From Gnetum montanum (taxonomy: Eukaryota; Streptophyta; Gnetopsida; Gnetales; Gnetaceae), in contig MNCI01000958.1 in the NCBI GenBank assembly GCA_015680685.1, forward strand, positions 182,238 through 246,237: a stretch of 64,000 nt of DNA, in the 5' to 3' direction. The notes under the pieces are model-generated. The model saw nothing but the letters and a program-made list of their open reading frames with translations, was not told where the DNA came from and did no database searches. Position numbers and translations under genes: made by a program. Every line of letters starts with the position of its first letter. The stretch's first letter is position 1. Of the stretch, positions 48,784-60,934 are shown piece after piece.

Positions 48784-48969
48784 NNNNNNNNNNNNNNNNN
48801 NNNNNNNNNNNNNNNNNNNNNNNNNNNNNNNNNNNNNNNNNNNNNNNNNNNNNNNNNNNNNNNNNNNNNNNNNNNNNNNNNNNNNNNNNNNNNNNNNNNN
48901 NNNNNNNNNNNNNNNNNNNNNNNNNNNNNNNNNNNNNNNNNNNNNNNNNNNNNNNNNNNNNNNNNNNNN
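48784..48969. other. Assembly gap (186 N)
   Basis: The gap lies in the E4 3' non-coding region. By comparison with E1 it hides the donor-like site and the 'catgagcctacttt' block. Confidence 0.99.
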
Positions 48970-49141
48970 ATTTTTTTAATTTTTTCCTAACCCCTACACC
49001 TTCGGTAGTCATCATTAATACATCCCCAAATTCGCAATTAGCCATACCACAACCTCGCCAATGGACCTACACCGAAGCAAGGCATTAATTACATGATGAT
49101 TCATTTACCCTTGCTAATATATGATTGTGTTGTGTGTGCAG

Positions 49142-49324
49142 ATGGCGATCATACAACAAAGGATTGGATCTGGAGCAAATACTTGGAATGGAGCTGTGCA
49201 AGAAGCAGCTATGCAAGGAGCAAGATTGATGTCGTGCTTATGGATGGACAACGAAAGGCGCAATCTTGGCGTTGGCAGCAACAACACTTCTTCTCTCTTC
49301 TCTTTTCTCTCAGCTGCCAAATGA
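49142..49324 (+). CDS. Short E4 ORF directly after an acceptor-like site
   Basis: 60 codons, starting MAIIQQRIGSGANTW and ending FLSAAK. 'tgtgttgtgtgtgcag' stands immediately before the ATG, the same layout as ORF3 in E3. E1 has the homologous frame at 19498 with an early stop. The sequence is Gln/Ala/Asn-rich with no recognisable domain. It may be a reduced or unrelated third ORF, or chance. Confidence 0.4.
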   Translation: MAIIQQRIGSGANTWNGAVQEAAMQGARLMSCLWMDNERRNLGVGSNNTSSLFSFLSAAK

Positions 49325-49493
49325 GGCCTGATGTTAATGTAATAAGGTGTTCACCCTTGTTGTCATGAACACCATTTTTGTCAAGTCTTGTAATGATGAT
49401 CCATTCACATGTCATCCCATTAGTTCCATTCACCTCAATAATCCCATACCTTCCCAATATTTTGTAAGGAACTTGAGGACAATTTTTCATTTA

Positions 49494-49505
49494 GTCATGG
49501 GGGTA
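49494..49505 (+). promoter_or_regulatory. E4 polypurine tract
   Basis: 'gtcatgggggta' abuts the LTR start TGATGAG. Confidence 0.85.
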
Positions 49506-50498
49506 TGATGAGATGCGATATCGCATGGGCCATGATATCACGTACGCGATATCGCAGCCGCTGTGATATCGCATCCCATACGATATTGCGTATGCAATAT
49601 CGCGTCATCCTCTGTGATATCGTGTACGCGATATCGTAGTGCGCCGTCATATCTATATATAAGGGGTGGCTCTCCCTTGTTTCCTCATCCTAGGCTAGAA
49701 GTAGGGAAACTATGGCAGATTGATCACTCTAGAGATAGAATATTTTCCATGTGCCCATAGTAGGAGTCCTAAAGTGAATGGATCTTTATTCGAGAAACAT
49801 TGTACCTGAACACAAGTTGTGTACGGAAATAAAGACAAACTTCCTGGATAAACCTTGTAGTGCATGGAATAAGATTTTATATATTTTCATTTACTGCTTT
49901 CTCTCTCACCCTTCTCTCCTAGTAATGTGGAATGAGTACGACTTGATTACAAGCATCTAAGTGTGACTACTTGGTAACCCAGTGAAGTACCTAAGATCTG
50001 CGATTGGTAATCCCAATGGTAGTCATGCAGCAGGATGTGTACGAATAATCAAGGAACAGATGCTCATCGCACTTAGGCTAGATTAGATTCTCTCAATCCT
50101 TTCCTCCTAGTTAAGTGCCTCAATATGACCACTTCGAGCACGTGCATTACGCGTGGTGATCCTAGCAACGATTAGCGTTTGGTAGCCACAGTTGCATCGG
50201 TTCAGGCTGTGTACAGTAAGTGGGAACGGATGTTGGCGCTGGGTAATTTAGACTTAGTTCACTAGTTAGAGTTAGTAATTAGTTTCTCAACACTTCACCT
50301 CATTAGCATAAGAGACCTAAAACATAAAAACTATAAAAATCATATACCTCGGACTTACTTAACCATACATCGTGACAACTACAAGTAAGTTTGGGAAGAC
50401 AACAAATGATTAACCCTAAGTCTGCGAAGTTCCACCAGATCGCGCGTGCTACGCTCGTATTCGTATGGTTGAGTGTAGGGGTATCTCGCCACTCATCA
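49506..50498 (+). repeat. E4 3' LTR (mosaic)
   Basis: Same mosaic layout as the 5' copy. U3 is longer, with a run of 'gatatcgc', 'gtacgcgatatcg' and related palindromes from 49512 to about 49640. A TATA-like 'atctatatataag' follows. It ends CTCATCA. Confidence 0.92.
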
Positions 50499-50503
50499 CA
50501 TAC

Positions 50504-50674
50504 CAATGTACATCACAAGTGTAATTGGAAAGACAATGATTGACCTTAAGGCAAGATTCACTTCCTAGAAGACTAGTGCACCGAAAATGATAAAGTCCAT
50601 GTAATTTGACCAGATCGTGCATGAACACTTCGTGATTCGTATGGTTGGACATAGGGGTACCTTGCCACTCATCA
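50504..50674 (+). repeat. E2 3' LTR, right part
   Basis: Resumes with 'caatgtacatcacaagtg', matching 22784 onward in the 5' LTR, and ends CTCATCA before catgc. Confidence 0.9.
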
Positions 50675-50679
50675 CATGC

Positions 50680-51228
50680 AAGCCAAATCTAGTTCATCTT
50701 ATGATGAATTTCATAATCTCCATGTTTATTTTCCCCGAAAGGTCATAGATTCCATGATTATAGTTCACTTTCATGAAAATTTGATGATCATGTCAACAAC
50801 ATGTGTAGATTAGAGATTAAATTATGTACTTATTTACCAAAAATTAGGCTTAGATTTATCTCAATTAGCAATTCCTATTTAATTATGTTTTGTATTTTCT
50901 TTTACAAGTCATGACTAAGAAGAGCTCATAATCCTTAATTTAAAAAAAGCTTTAGGACTAATCACATAACATGACTTTTGGATAATGACATTGCCAATAT
51001 TTAAAGTAGTTAAATAGCCATGGGCCATGGTATTTGTCACATGCATGTTTTTGGTTATGTTATGAGGTGAAAATTTATCCACGTGGTAATCAAGTAAAGA
51101 TTTGTAAGTTTACATATAGTTATATACAACTAGAAAATATACAAAATGGAAAATAATAGTCCATAGCTATGGTTTGATAAGGAAAACAACAATGTAGAGC
51201 ATAGTGGTTCTGCAATGATACAAACAAC
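50680..51228. other. Spacer between E2 and E5
   Basis: AT-rich sequence; no gene or repeat recognised. Confidence 0.5.
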
Positions 51229-51233
51229 CTTGT

Positions 51234-52279
51234 TGATGAAGCATCAGTTGGTTGCATTGACGTAGCCGTGTTGAGGAAGATACCTCAATGTAGTTGCCTC
51301 AACATAAATGCCTCAATGCATGCTATCGCATCTATTTGCTGCGTTGACATGGCCATGTTGAGGTAGATGTGTCAACGTAGATGCCTTGATGCATCCTGTC
51401 ACATCTATTTGAATAAAAAGTTAATTTTTGTTAGCTCTGGTATTGGATATCCAATATTGCAGCCCTAATATTAAGGGCCAAGATGCGATGTCAGATATCT
51501 GATATTGTGGTAGGTGTGCCAACCTTTAAATATAGTGCTTGGCCATATGGTTTGGACATAACTTAGTCAATAGAGTAGTTGAACTCTTGCAGTTTTATTT
51601 TGTAATCTTAGAGAACAGTCAATGAGTGCCCGTAGAGTGGATCTTAGTCAGTTGTACAAAGTCTTATTCGAGTGGCAATGCACCTGGACACATTCCATGA
51701 ATGACAATAAGATCGAGATTGATTCTTATTCATTACAACACTTTGACTTAGATTAGATTTACTTTCCATGTAATTTACTTTTCATGTACTTAGTTAATAT
51801 TTACGTTTCCATGCATATTAATGAATTGGCAGAATGAACATGACCAGTTTTGAGCGTAACCACGTATTCGCTTGGTAACCCCATAAGCATTATTTCTTGG
51901 TTCGCCTAGTAGCATAATGCTTGGCAATCCCAGTAGCAGATATGTAGATTCAAGATGTGTATGACAAGCTCGAAACAGACACTCATCGCCTATAGGCTAG
52001 TTTAGACTTTACTTTTCCTTGTTAATTAGATTAAATAATTAATTTTTCTATTACCATTAGGAGTAGCTTAGGGTTGAACAACATCAATTATCATATGCCT
52101 CACTTTGGACTAAACCATCGTGACAAAGCTACCACTAGTCCAAGTGGGAAGACAACAAACTACGATCAAGACATAACAATTTAGATGCACAACTAGTCCC
52201 ATCCACGAACTTCAACCAGATCATGCATGAATACTTATGATTCATATGGTTGGATGTAGGGGTCCCTAATTGCTCATCA
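51234..52279 (+). mobile_element. E5: solo LTR
   Basis: Starts TGATGAA and ends CTCATCA. The target duplication cttgt is perfect at 51229-51233 and 52280-52284. No primer site or internal sequence follows. U3 holds a degenerate duplication ('gttgacatggccatgttgag' type) and a 'gatgtcagatatctgatatt' palindrome. 'tgacaataagatcgag' replaces the usual poly(A) signal. The common U5 words are present. It was probably formed by LTR-LTR recombination. Confidence 0.92.
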
Positions 52280-52284
52280 CTTGT

Positions 52285-54209
52285 CATCATGGTTAGCCAT
52301 ACTTACCGAAACCCACTACATCTGATCCAAGCCTAAGATAATTGCAAGTCAATAGGTGAACCATATCCCTATCATAACCATTTTTGTGACTTATGACATG
52401 TTCTCAATCTGCATAACATTACCTTACATTAAGGTCATTCTCCACTTTCACCTCAAATCCAACTTCAAATTTGAATTCTAATAGACATCATAGTCCATGT
52501 CACCTTAAAAACTTGTTAGCATTCACCTCGCTTCATAGTCTCTTTTGTTGTTATAACCACAACTTCTTATGTGATCAAGTTCAATCCTACAACATAGGAA
52601 ATTGAACAAACCATCACTTGTGATTGCTTAGTGTCAAAATTGCCACATAGTTTGAAGTATACCATGATCTCAAACACTCATAAATAGCTAATGATCAATT
52701 CATGCTCAACATTTGTGTCTCATTATTCTTTGTAGGATTTTTTACTAACTTGATATTGTTACACGTATTTGGATCCTTTTCTTTCTAATCATTCTCGATA
52801 AGGCAATATGTATCTCTAATTTCATCCTTTAAAAGCTCAAATATCTTTTTCATGAGTACCAATTCAGTTAGCATGTTTGTGTCCTCTACATTGGGATTAA
52901 TATCTTCATCATCATTTTAATAGAACCCATCTACTCCACTTGTGACCATCCTATAAGATTCATACCATGAGCTAGAGGTGATGCATATACTCTTTAGGCT
53001 ACCATGCCATAAGATGAAAGATTGGCTTCAAAGATGCCCAAGCAATTGCTTAAGTAAGCATAGCTTCATTAATAGTAGAAACAAGGGAAGAAACAATCAT
53101 GAAAAGGCTAGGAATGATGTTGGGATTAGGGATACCTCATCCTACATCCTAAAGAGATTATTCCACCAACAAGCTAAACAATATTTGATACTCGATAATG
53201 AAAATATGAAGTATTATGCCTAAGTAAGCTCACCAATGAGCTTCAATGCCTAAAATAAATTGAATTTCAAATGGTGTATTAACTTTCTAGAGCTTAATGC
53301 TATGAGAAAGTGAAAGTGAATTCTGATAAGATGAGTATTCTATGAATTAAGAGTAATATAGAGAATAATAATAGTTGTTACCTCTACCCATGGGATGCTA
53401 AGTGTGTGCTACATGTACGATCAATTTTTACCCTTAAACTAAACTTTCTAATTTTGAAATCACAAGATCAATATTCATCCAACCTATTTACAATATATTA
53501 AGCACTTTCTCATTCTTGAGCTTCCTCACCCAATACACCTCATTACACAAAACACTAATCCACATGTTTGTGACCATGCACTTGAAGCTACTCTAAGAGT
53601 TTATAGCCTTAACAACCCAACCTCTTTAAATTCCATGAATCTCTATCATGCTACTCTCCCAACTTACTTTCCTAAAGGCCAATAAGGCTAGAAGGCTTAA
53701 GTACTCATGGAGCTCTCTTTGTAGTTTCCTAGCAATCATAGTGAGCATGTTATAATGCTAATTTGATTGAAGATGATGTAGTACCTAGTATGAATGATAT
53801 TATAAAAAAGAAAGAAATTGGAAAAATGAAAAACCAAGCATAGTACATTAATTCAAGATACTTAATACATATTATAGAAAATTTTGAATTATTAAAGAAT
53901 ACATATGATGTAAATTTTGAAGCCATGACATCAATAGGAGCCATTTATGAATAAACAGAATTTGGTGACATTATCATGTATTTATAACAAGAATGTATAT
54001 TACATATTAATGACTATAGGTGATAACCCTATTATTGATATAAGAATTACTAAAGGCTCTAAATACAATTAAGTTTAAGTAAGATAGAGATATAAATAAA
54101 GTATGAGATTGTAAATAATTAAATAATTTTTATTTTTAAAAAATGCATAGAAACTAATACAGTGTTCAAATTGAATTATGTTCATAAATATGTGCAGCTA
54201 TGCATGAGC
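52285..54209. other. Spacer between E5 and E6
   Basis: AT-rich sequence. A frame at 52978-53223 and a minus-strand frame at 53750-53944 match nothing I know. No LTR ends were found. Confidence 0.5.
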
Positions 54210-54214
54210 CACGA

Positions 54215-55111
54215 TGATAAAACTAGTTTTTCAACAGCTAAGATATCAAGCATCCGATATCAAAGCCATGATGTCACATACTCAATATCAAACCCCAAGC
54301 TACAACATCAAATATCCAAAATCATGCCACACGTGCCTGCCTATAAATATGACACTTAGGCGCATGGTCCAACAACAATTTCGTTGAGCCTTACTAAAAC
54401 TCTTTTAGTTTGTTTTTATGAATTTAGACTTAGCAACTAGAAATGTGAATGCCCCCAATGTAGTGTGAACTAGTGAATGACATCTTTATTCAAGCATTCT
54501 GTACTTGGGCATAAATGTGACTAGAAATAAAGATCAAGCTATTTTCCACTATTGTAGCACTCCCCTAGATTTATTGCTTTACTTAGAATAATGTTTCCTA
54601 CTTTCACTTAGTATAATGTTTACTATTTCTCTAATCAATGTTTACTTTCCTATGAACTTTACTTTTACTATTGTTAAGAAAAATGAGTAGGATTGATCTT
54701 AAGCACTTAAGTGTGATTTCTTGGTAACCCAATAGTGCTATCGGTTGGTTCATCAAATAGTGAAATACTTGGTAATCCCAGTAGTGGTCTCACAAAGTCC
54801 AAGGTCTGTACAAAAGGTCAAGATCAAATACTCATTGCACTAGGCTAGACTAGATTTGTTTATTGTTTACTTAGAAATTTTCACCATGTTTACTAGGAGT
54901 AGTAATGGCCCTACAACATCAGATATCATATACCTCAGTATGAGTTAAACCATACCCATAAATTTCACTAGCTCACGTGGGAAGACAATGATCCTAAACT
55001 TTAACTAATTACTAGCATATTCACATTGCCTCATCCATAGATTACAATCTAATAATGTGTGAATACCTATGACTTGTATGGTTGGGTGTTAGATTACTCC
55101 AGTGCTCATCA
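54215..55111 (+). repeat. E6 5' LTR
   Basis: Ends CTCATCA. U3 has 'aagatatcaagcatccgata' and related gatatc words. TATA is 'gcctataaatatg' near 54340. 'aaataaag' is near 54525. The start is uncertain. Confidence 0.75.
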
Positions 55112-55112
55112 T

Positions 55113-55130
55113 TGGAACCATTGCTAGGGA
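55113..55130 (+). promoter_or_regulatory. E6 primer binding site (tRNA-Asp)
   Basis: tggaaccattgctaggga shows five differences from the tRNA-Asp complement: four C-to-T or G-to-A, one C-to-A. Confidence 0.8.
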
Positions 55131-55299
55131 CTTATTAATGTATGATGAGTAATTGATTACACAAAGTTCATTATACTTGAAACACAAAGTTAAAATCCAT
55201 AACTCTAACTAAGCACGCTTAAAAAAAAAACATTTTAAACCATAACATTGCTTCAAACAAGAATCCAACATCACCTTCCTAAGGAACCCTAGAGAAGTA

Positions 55300-57560
55300 A
55301 TGACAGAATCAATGAAGAAGAGGATTGAAGTATGCCAATGCAAATAAGGATCTCATATGTTCGTCATGATCCTTACTATCTTGATTTTATAGTCATCTTT
55401 CATCAGGACAGACAACTCAAGTGGAGAGATCTTCAAGGGAACATTTTTCTACCACCAAAGCATTCAACACCCATTATGCTCTAGACTGCTCTCAAGGAGA
55501 TGAGACTAAGTGAAGCACTTGGAGGGTATCATGAAACCAAATACATGACCTGACCATATGAACCCACTAATGAGTAGTTAAGGAAAGATAATGCCATGGA
55601 AATCAGACATGAACAAGACAAAGGAACAATAGTCAACTCTACTATTATCTTGGAGGAGCTTGATGGAGATTGTTCATTGCTAAACAACTCCATCAAAATC
55701 ATGAGTTCTAATCACAAGTGCCTATCATTTGATGGGAGGAACTTATTAAGAATAAATCACACTCTAAATTAGCAACGACACTTAGGTGGAAGTTAAAAGA
55801 CTCAAGGTACAAGCAAGACTCAAGGCTAAGAGTTCCTGCTAGATCCCACAAACATGAACATTAGAGTCATCATAGGAGGATAAGCCAACACCATTCTCCT
55901 ACCATCTCATCTGCATTCTCATGATCATCAAAAGACTCTAATAGAAGGAGGAAAAGGTACAAAGACCATGACAAGGAAGAGAGGAGAACTTATGATTATC
56001 ATGATCATCATTCAAGACATTCGAATTCAGAAGATGAAGAGTATGAACAATGCCAACATAAGGATCATAGAAACTATGAAAGGGATGAGCATAGAAGAGG
56101 GAACTACTACAATTAAGTGCATGAACCTTATTGAGATGATGAACCCCTAATGAAAACTCAAAGCATGATTAACATGTAGGAAGGTGTACACATTGCAGCC
56201 AGGCATGTGAGAGATAGTCGTATGAAATGGCTTGATATGAACATGATGTCAAGATTTGAAGGTCGTTATAATGTTGATCCACAACACCACCTCCAAGCTT
56301 TTCACAATGTCTACACCCTATAAAACATTGAAAGTAACTAGCAGAAGCTAAAGTTGTTCCCAAGAACGCTTGTAAAAGAGGCAGAGAACTAGAATCAATC
56401 ACTTGAACTTGAATCAATTAGAAGATAAAGTACCATGCTAGAGATTTTTAATGACAAATACCAAACCCAGTTACAAGTATTTAACTTAAGAAAAAGAATC
56501 CAAAGATGCAAGTAAGGGACTCATGAAACCCTTGATGCAGTAATGGCTAGGTATTATTCATTACTACATAGATGCCCAGGTCATGGATTCTCACAAAGGA
56601 AGCAACTAAGGCACATTGTAGATCGATTACAAAATAAGACTAGGGAGATCCTTAGGGTGTTTGCCTAATGCAAATTATCTAAAATGATTTTCCATTGCAT
56701 CCATAGATTAATAAACCAAGTGGCAAAGGATGAAGATGAGTTAAGAAAGAGAGAATAAACTAAAGGGTATAATAAAGATCCATCCATGAGAAAAAGAGAT
56801 GCATGAGTTTGTGATACCCAAGAAGAGGAAACCTTGGAACAGGCAATCTAAAAGAAGACTCTACCAATTCAAAAAATTGTAACTAATATTACAACAAAGG
56901 TGTAAAAAATGTAGGACTCAGCAAATAGAAAATTTTCAACTACATTGAAGATCATGGAGGAGAGAATGAAGTAAGCCTTTGAAGAGGCAAAGTGGCAACA
57001 GTGGTTGAGCATTCAGACACCAACTCCATCGATGAGAAAGGATGTGTTGTATGTTAGTACAAAGATCCCAAGGGATGTTGCCTAGTAATAGCACATTTAG
57101 AGGAAACGAGGGCATACACACTTAATCCTAAATTTGTCAAAAAATAAATCCTAGAAGATTACCTTATCACTAAGGTAGCTACAAGCAGAACTTCCAACTA
57201 ACATACTATCTTAGTGGAGCTCTTCCATAGCCACAATAATAGTACCATCAGTAGTGGCAACAACCCTAATCATGGGCTATACCACCACCTTGCCAATAGT
57301 ATCCATATTAGTAGCTTGATCCATATGGATACTATGTCCAATGTCCAATCTCACCAGTAAATGCAACCATTCAAACTTTGCAATACTATCCACCTAAGTA
57401 CCATAGACCAATGCTACCAAGAATGAATCCAAACTCATACATGCATCCACAAGCATTTGATTCATCAAATCCAACTAATCCTTTACCACTAGTGCCACCA
57501 CCTACTATGCAAGGAGAGTTGCCATCACAATCACACTAGAGGAAAGCTGCAAGGACAATG
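55300..57560 (+). pseudogene. E6 gag
   Basis: Decayed, with frameshifts. The N-terminal block survives as 'HQDRQLKWRDLQGN' coded near 55402. A linker coding Arg/His/Asp-rich sequence follows (about 55850-56110). Capsid remnants include 'caacaccacctccaagctttt' at 56281 and 'LKLFPRTLVKEAEN' near 56350. The Pro/Gln-rich tail (57200-57540) has no CCHC motif. Confidence 0.78.
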
Positions 57561-57729
57561 AGTATATAGATAGATAATCTTACTAGCAACACTAAGGGCC
57601 AAACAAAGAAATGTCCTTTCTTCAAGACAAGTCCAGAGAGGGTTGGTAGAATTAGGACTCCATCACAACCAACTTCTCCTATAACATATTTTCTTACCAA
57701 AAATAAGCTTTCGTCATCATCAAGCACAA

Positions 57730-58540
57730 ACATGCAAACAATCATGCTTATAGAAATAGTCACAGATTGGATAGAAGTAGGAAAACTTCCTAAGAAAAGA
57801 ATTGATCCAGGAGTTCCGCTAATTTATCTATGAGTAGTTGGAAATTTTCCATGCAAAGCTCTATTAAACTCAAGTTTCGAGGTAAATTTGATCTCTTATG
57901 AAACATATCAAGCATGAAACCTACCACCTTTGAAGGAGTGCAATATCAAGTTGAAGCTTGCAGATTAGTCTATCACCATTCCTTTAGGACAAATAGATGA
58001 TGTAGTGACCACTATTAATGGGTGGTCTTATCCAACAAGCTTTCTTGTAATTGATGTGAAAAATGATGACAAGGAATTTCTAATTATCATGGGAAGAGCA
58101 TGGCTTAGTGCAATTGATGCAAAGCAAAGAACAAGAGATTTATCTGTTGAAATCTCTAAGGAAGACACACATAGAGCCATACATACACAATGGATTCCAT
58201 GCATTACTACTGAAAGCAAAGGATGCAGTCATGGACTGACACTTCAAAATGTTAACACAGTCATTACACTAATCCACAACAAATATGAAAAATAAGTACA
58301 TGAACAAGTGAAAGCAAGAGCCACTAAACCAAAAGAAACCCCATGGCCACTAACTGAGAACCAAAAATTGTCTAAAATATGCATGGAACAACTTGATTCA
58401 CTTATTAATTCCCATTCTAAGAAGATGACTCCAACTAAGAGCCCAAAAATGAACCTATTAAACCATAATCATACACCACTAGAAAAAGAAAATAAGAACT
58501 TAGATAATCAAGATTCCATTACGATCAAGATTACTTGATA
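57730..58540 (+). pseudogene. E6 aspartic protease and Lys-rich tail
   Basis: Flap and core words survive (NGWSYPTSFLVIDVKNDD, IIMGRAWLSAIDA, LSVEISKED). The catalytic triplet reads NSS where DSG is expected, so it is inactive. A Lys/Asn-rich tail runs to 58538 and stops 110 bp before the purine tract. No RT sequence follows. Confidence 0.82.
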
Positions 58541-58559
58541 TCATAACCAAAAAGTTAAA

Positions 58560-60300
58560 TCATTAAATATGGTAAGTGAACCATCTAGAGTGTATGATCT
58601 AGGAGATCTAGGGAGCATTTTCCGAAAACTCGTCCATGAGTTCATTCATGGGGGAGATGCCTTATCTTGATCTCGAAATTAATAAGTGCTTTTCAATTTT
58701 TTTCATTTATAATTCTTTCTGATTTCTAATTTCTTGATTTAGCTTTTCACATTCTTTGATACTTTTTCATTCTTTTATACTTTTTCATTTTTAAATTTTT
58801 GATATTCTTTTACATTTGTCAATTCTTTAATGATTTTTCATTCTTTACATCTTTCTCAAATTCTTACTATCTTTTTCATACTTTCTTTTCATTTTCTTTG
58901 TAAATAATTTTAATTGTTAATGAAACACATTAAGAATAAGGTAAGATGTAGTCCAATAAAGTGAAGATTTCTCTATGTTATCAAGTCGTAAGGGACTGAT
59001 TATTTGAACAATGAGCCCACACCATCCATTCATCCATTCCATTAACAAGAGGTTCTCCCCATGGCCATAATGACATTCTTTTCCATCATACAACAAAGAA
59101 TAAACTTGTGATCACTATGCCTAGATGGAAAAGTGAAGAACCAAGAGAGAATGTAAAGGGTGTGACATCAAGGGAATGTGTGGATTCTTTTGGATTATTG
59201 TTGTGAGTTTTATCATGTTGCTAAGGTTGTATTATATCCTTATAGATCTAACAAAAAATTGAAGTAAGAGTAAATAAGTGTTGCCTTAGCATGTCACTAG
59301 AAAGACATGTTACCCATGCTTGAAGGTAGTCTTTTGGTAAGGTTAACACAAATAAAAATAAAAGAGCACAAAATAAATTTCTAGGGGTTTCATTGGAAAT
59401 ACATGTTACCCATGCCTTAAGGTAGTCTTCTAGTAAGGTTGACACAGATAAAAATAAAAGAGCACAGAATAAATTTCTGGGGGTTCCATTGGAAATACAT
59501 GTTACCCATGCCTAAAGGTAGGTGGCTTCTCAGAAATATAAAAAAATAATAAAAAGCGCCATGAATAAACTTCTCCCTTGGACAATACGCCAAGTGACGA
59601 TACTCCTTGCATCAACAATAGTCTTATAGTTGTAATTCCAAGAGATGAGTAATGCGATGTCACAGAAATGTGGTCTAGACTTGGTTTGAATCTTGGATAG
59701 AAAAGCTAATGATTACTTTAACCACTAACAAAACACAAGAATTCATTATGCTTATGGTACGATACCTCATGTCTCGATTTCTACAATCCCTTCTAAGTCC
59801 ATCTCATCTCACTGTATGAATAATTATAACTTGTGGTTTTGTGTAACATAGCATAATTTTCTAATTTTGTGGTACGAACATGTGTGTTCTGCTAAATAGG
59901 TATACATTACATTCAACTTCTTAAGTGCCTAAGGACACTTCTAGGTGTGGTTATATGAGGACATCAAGGGCTTGAGCTTGCATTGGGGAGGACCCATTTG
60001 TATAATGATTGTATCTTATACTTGTCCAACAATTCCACATCATCTTGAACCTTCGAAGACCAATAAATATTCATTAAAACTTTCTTGTACATCACATAAC
60101 TCCATTCTATACCAAAGAATTCATTACCCATCTCATCAAAAATTCATATAACTTGAGATTCCTTCTTTACACATTTTATATGTCAAATTTTCATTCAATA
60201 TGCATCATACCTAGCCCAAGACCCTCTAAATATGCTTTAAACCTTCCAAAGATTTGAAAGGATTTATTTTTATCCTCAAAAATCATGAGAAAAATTAAAA
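58560..60300 (+). other. E6 post-protease non-coding region
   Basis: Begins with 'tcatgggggagatgcc' (58648 on), then T-rich sequence, a three-copy 96-bp repeat and 'gcattggggaggaccca' (59981). The motif order is the same as in the other elements. Confidence 0.6.
59290..59535. repeat. 96-bp tandem repeat in E6, about 2.5 copies
   Basis: 'acatgttacccatgc' recurs at 59305, 59401 and 59497. Each is followed by 'aaggta' and, in the first two, by 'aaaataaaagagcaca' and 'aaatttct'. The unit is the same motif that occurs once in E1 and E3. Confidence 0.85.
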
Positions 60301-60309
60301 ATTTCTCCA

Positions 60310-60390
60310 CTTGATATCAGGGCTCCTTCAATATCGGATTCTCGATCTCAGGTACTCGATATTGGATCCATAAAAAAGTATAAATACATG
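60310..60390 (+). promoter_or_regulatory. E6 internal promoter-like block before ORF3
   Basis: 'cttgatatcag', 'caatatcggattc' and 'ctcgatattggatcc' echo E6's own U3 (aagatatcaag, atccgatatc). TATA 'gtataaatac' is at 60378-60387. The leader runs to 'tcatgggggg' at 60562, then a donor-like 'agggtaagtatgag' near 60632. Confidence 0.6.
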
Positions 60391-60934
60391 GGAAGTTAGT
60401 TAAAATTTTTCGTTTCAAGCTTCTAAAGAGAGGGAGATTTTTCCATTTTCTTCTACGATTTGAGCTTTGACATCCTAGCTTCCCTAAGCCATAACTTGCA
60501 TGTTATTGCTCAAATTTTCATGATTTTTAAATCTATTTGTTCTTGGAGTGTTCATCTTAGTCATGGGGGGTGCTAGTAAGGAAAATCTGAGCCAATTTTT
60601 TAAAATTCGCTAATGCCCAGAAGGTATTATAAGGGTAAGTATGAGGAGAAATTTGAAAATTTTTAATAAAAATCAATCATATTAATGCCAAAACACTTAA
60701 ATAATGCTCTTAAGGAACCATAACCATCATTACGAGCCATGAATAAGAACAAAATAGATAACTCTAAAGGGTTATAAGAAAATTAACACATATGAGGTTT
60801 CTTTTTGGAAATTTATCTAACTCTGCAATTACAATAAACTAAGAACTTAATGTACATAAGGGTATGAGTAAGGTATGGGACCATTAGGAATATATGAGAA
60901 TACCTTAGTAATTCTAAATCTTTGATGATTACAA

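Larger units (their letters stand above)
43382..50498 (+). mobile_element. E4: gag + protease element nested in E2's 3' LTR
   Basis: LTRs 43382-44319 and 49506-50498 have a perfect duplication catac at 43377-43381 and 50499-50503. The body codes gag and protease in one frame, then passes directly to the post-pol purine tract. RT, RNase H, integrase and ORF3 are absent. Its 3' non-coding region matches E1's. The region contains an inverted misplaced block and an N gap. Confidence 0.93.
22048..50674 (+). mobile_element. E2: giant Athila-like element, host of E3 and E4
   Basis: The target duplication catgc lies at 22043-22047 and 50675-50679. Removing E3 and E4 with their duplications leaves about 13.3 kb. 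It is the only copy with every module: gag, protease, RT, RNase H, integrase, a post-pol non-coding region, an internal promoter-like block and ORF3. The 3' LTR is split by E4 (42645-43381 plus 50504-50674). The rejoined length of 908 bp matches the 906-bp 5' LTR, which confirms the nesting. All frames are broken. Confidence 0.93.
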
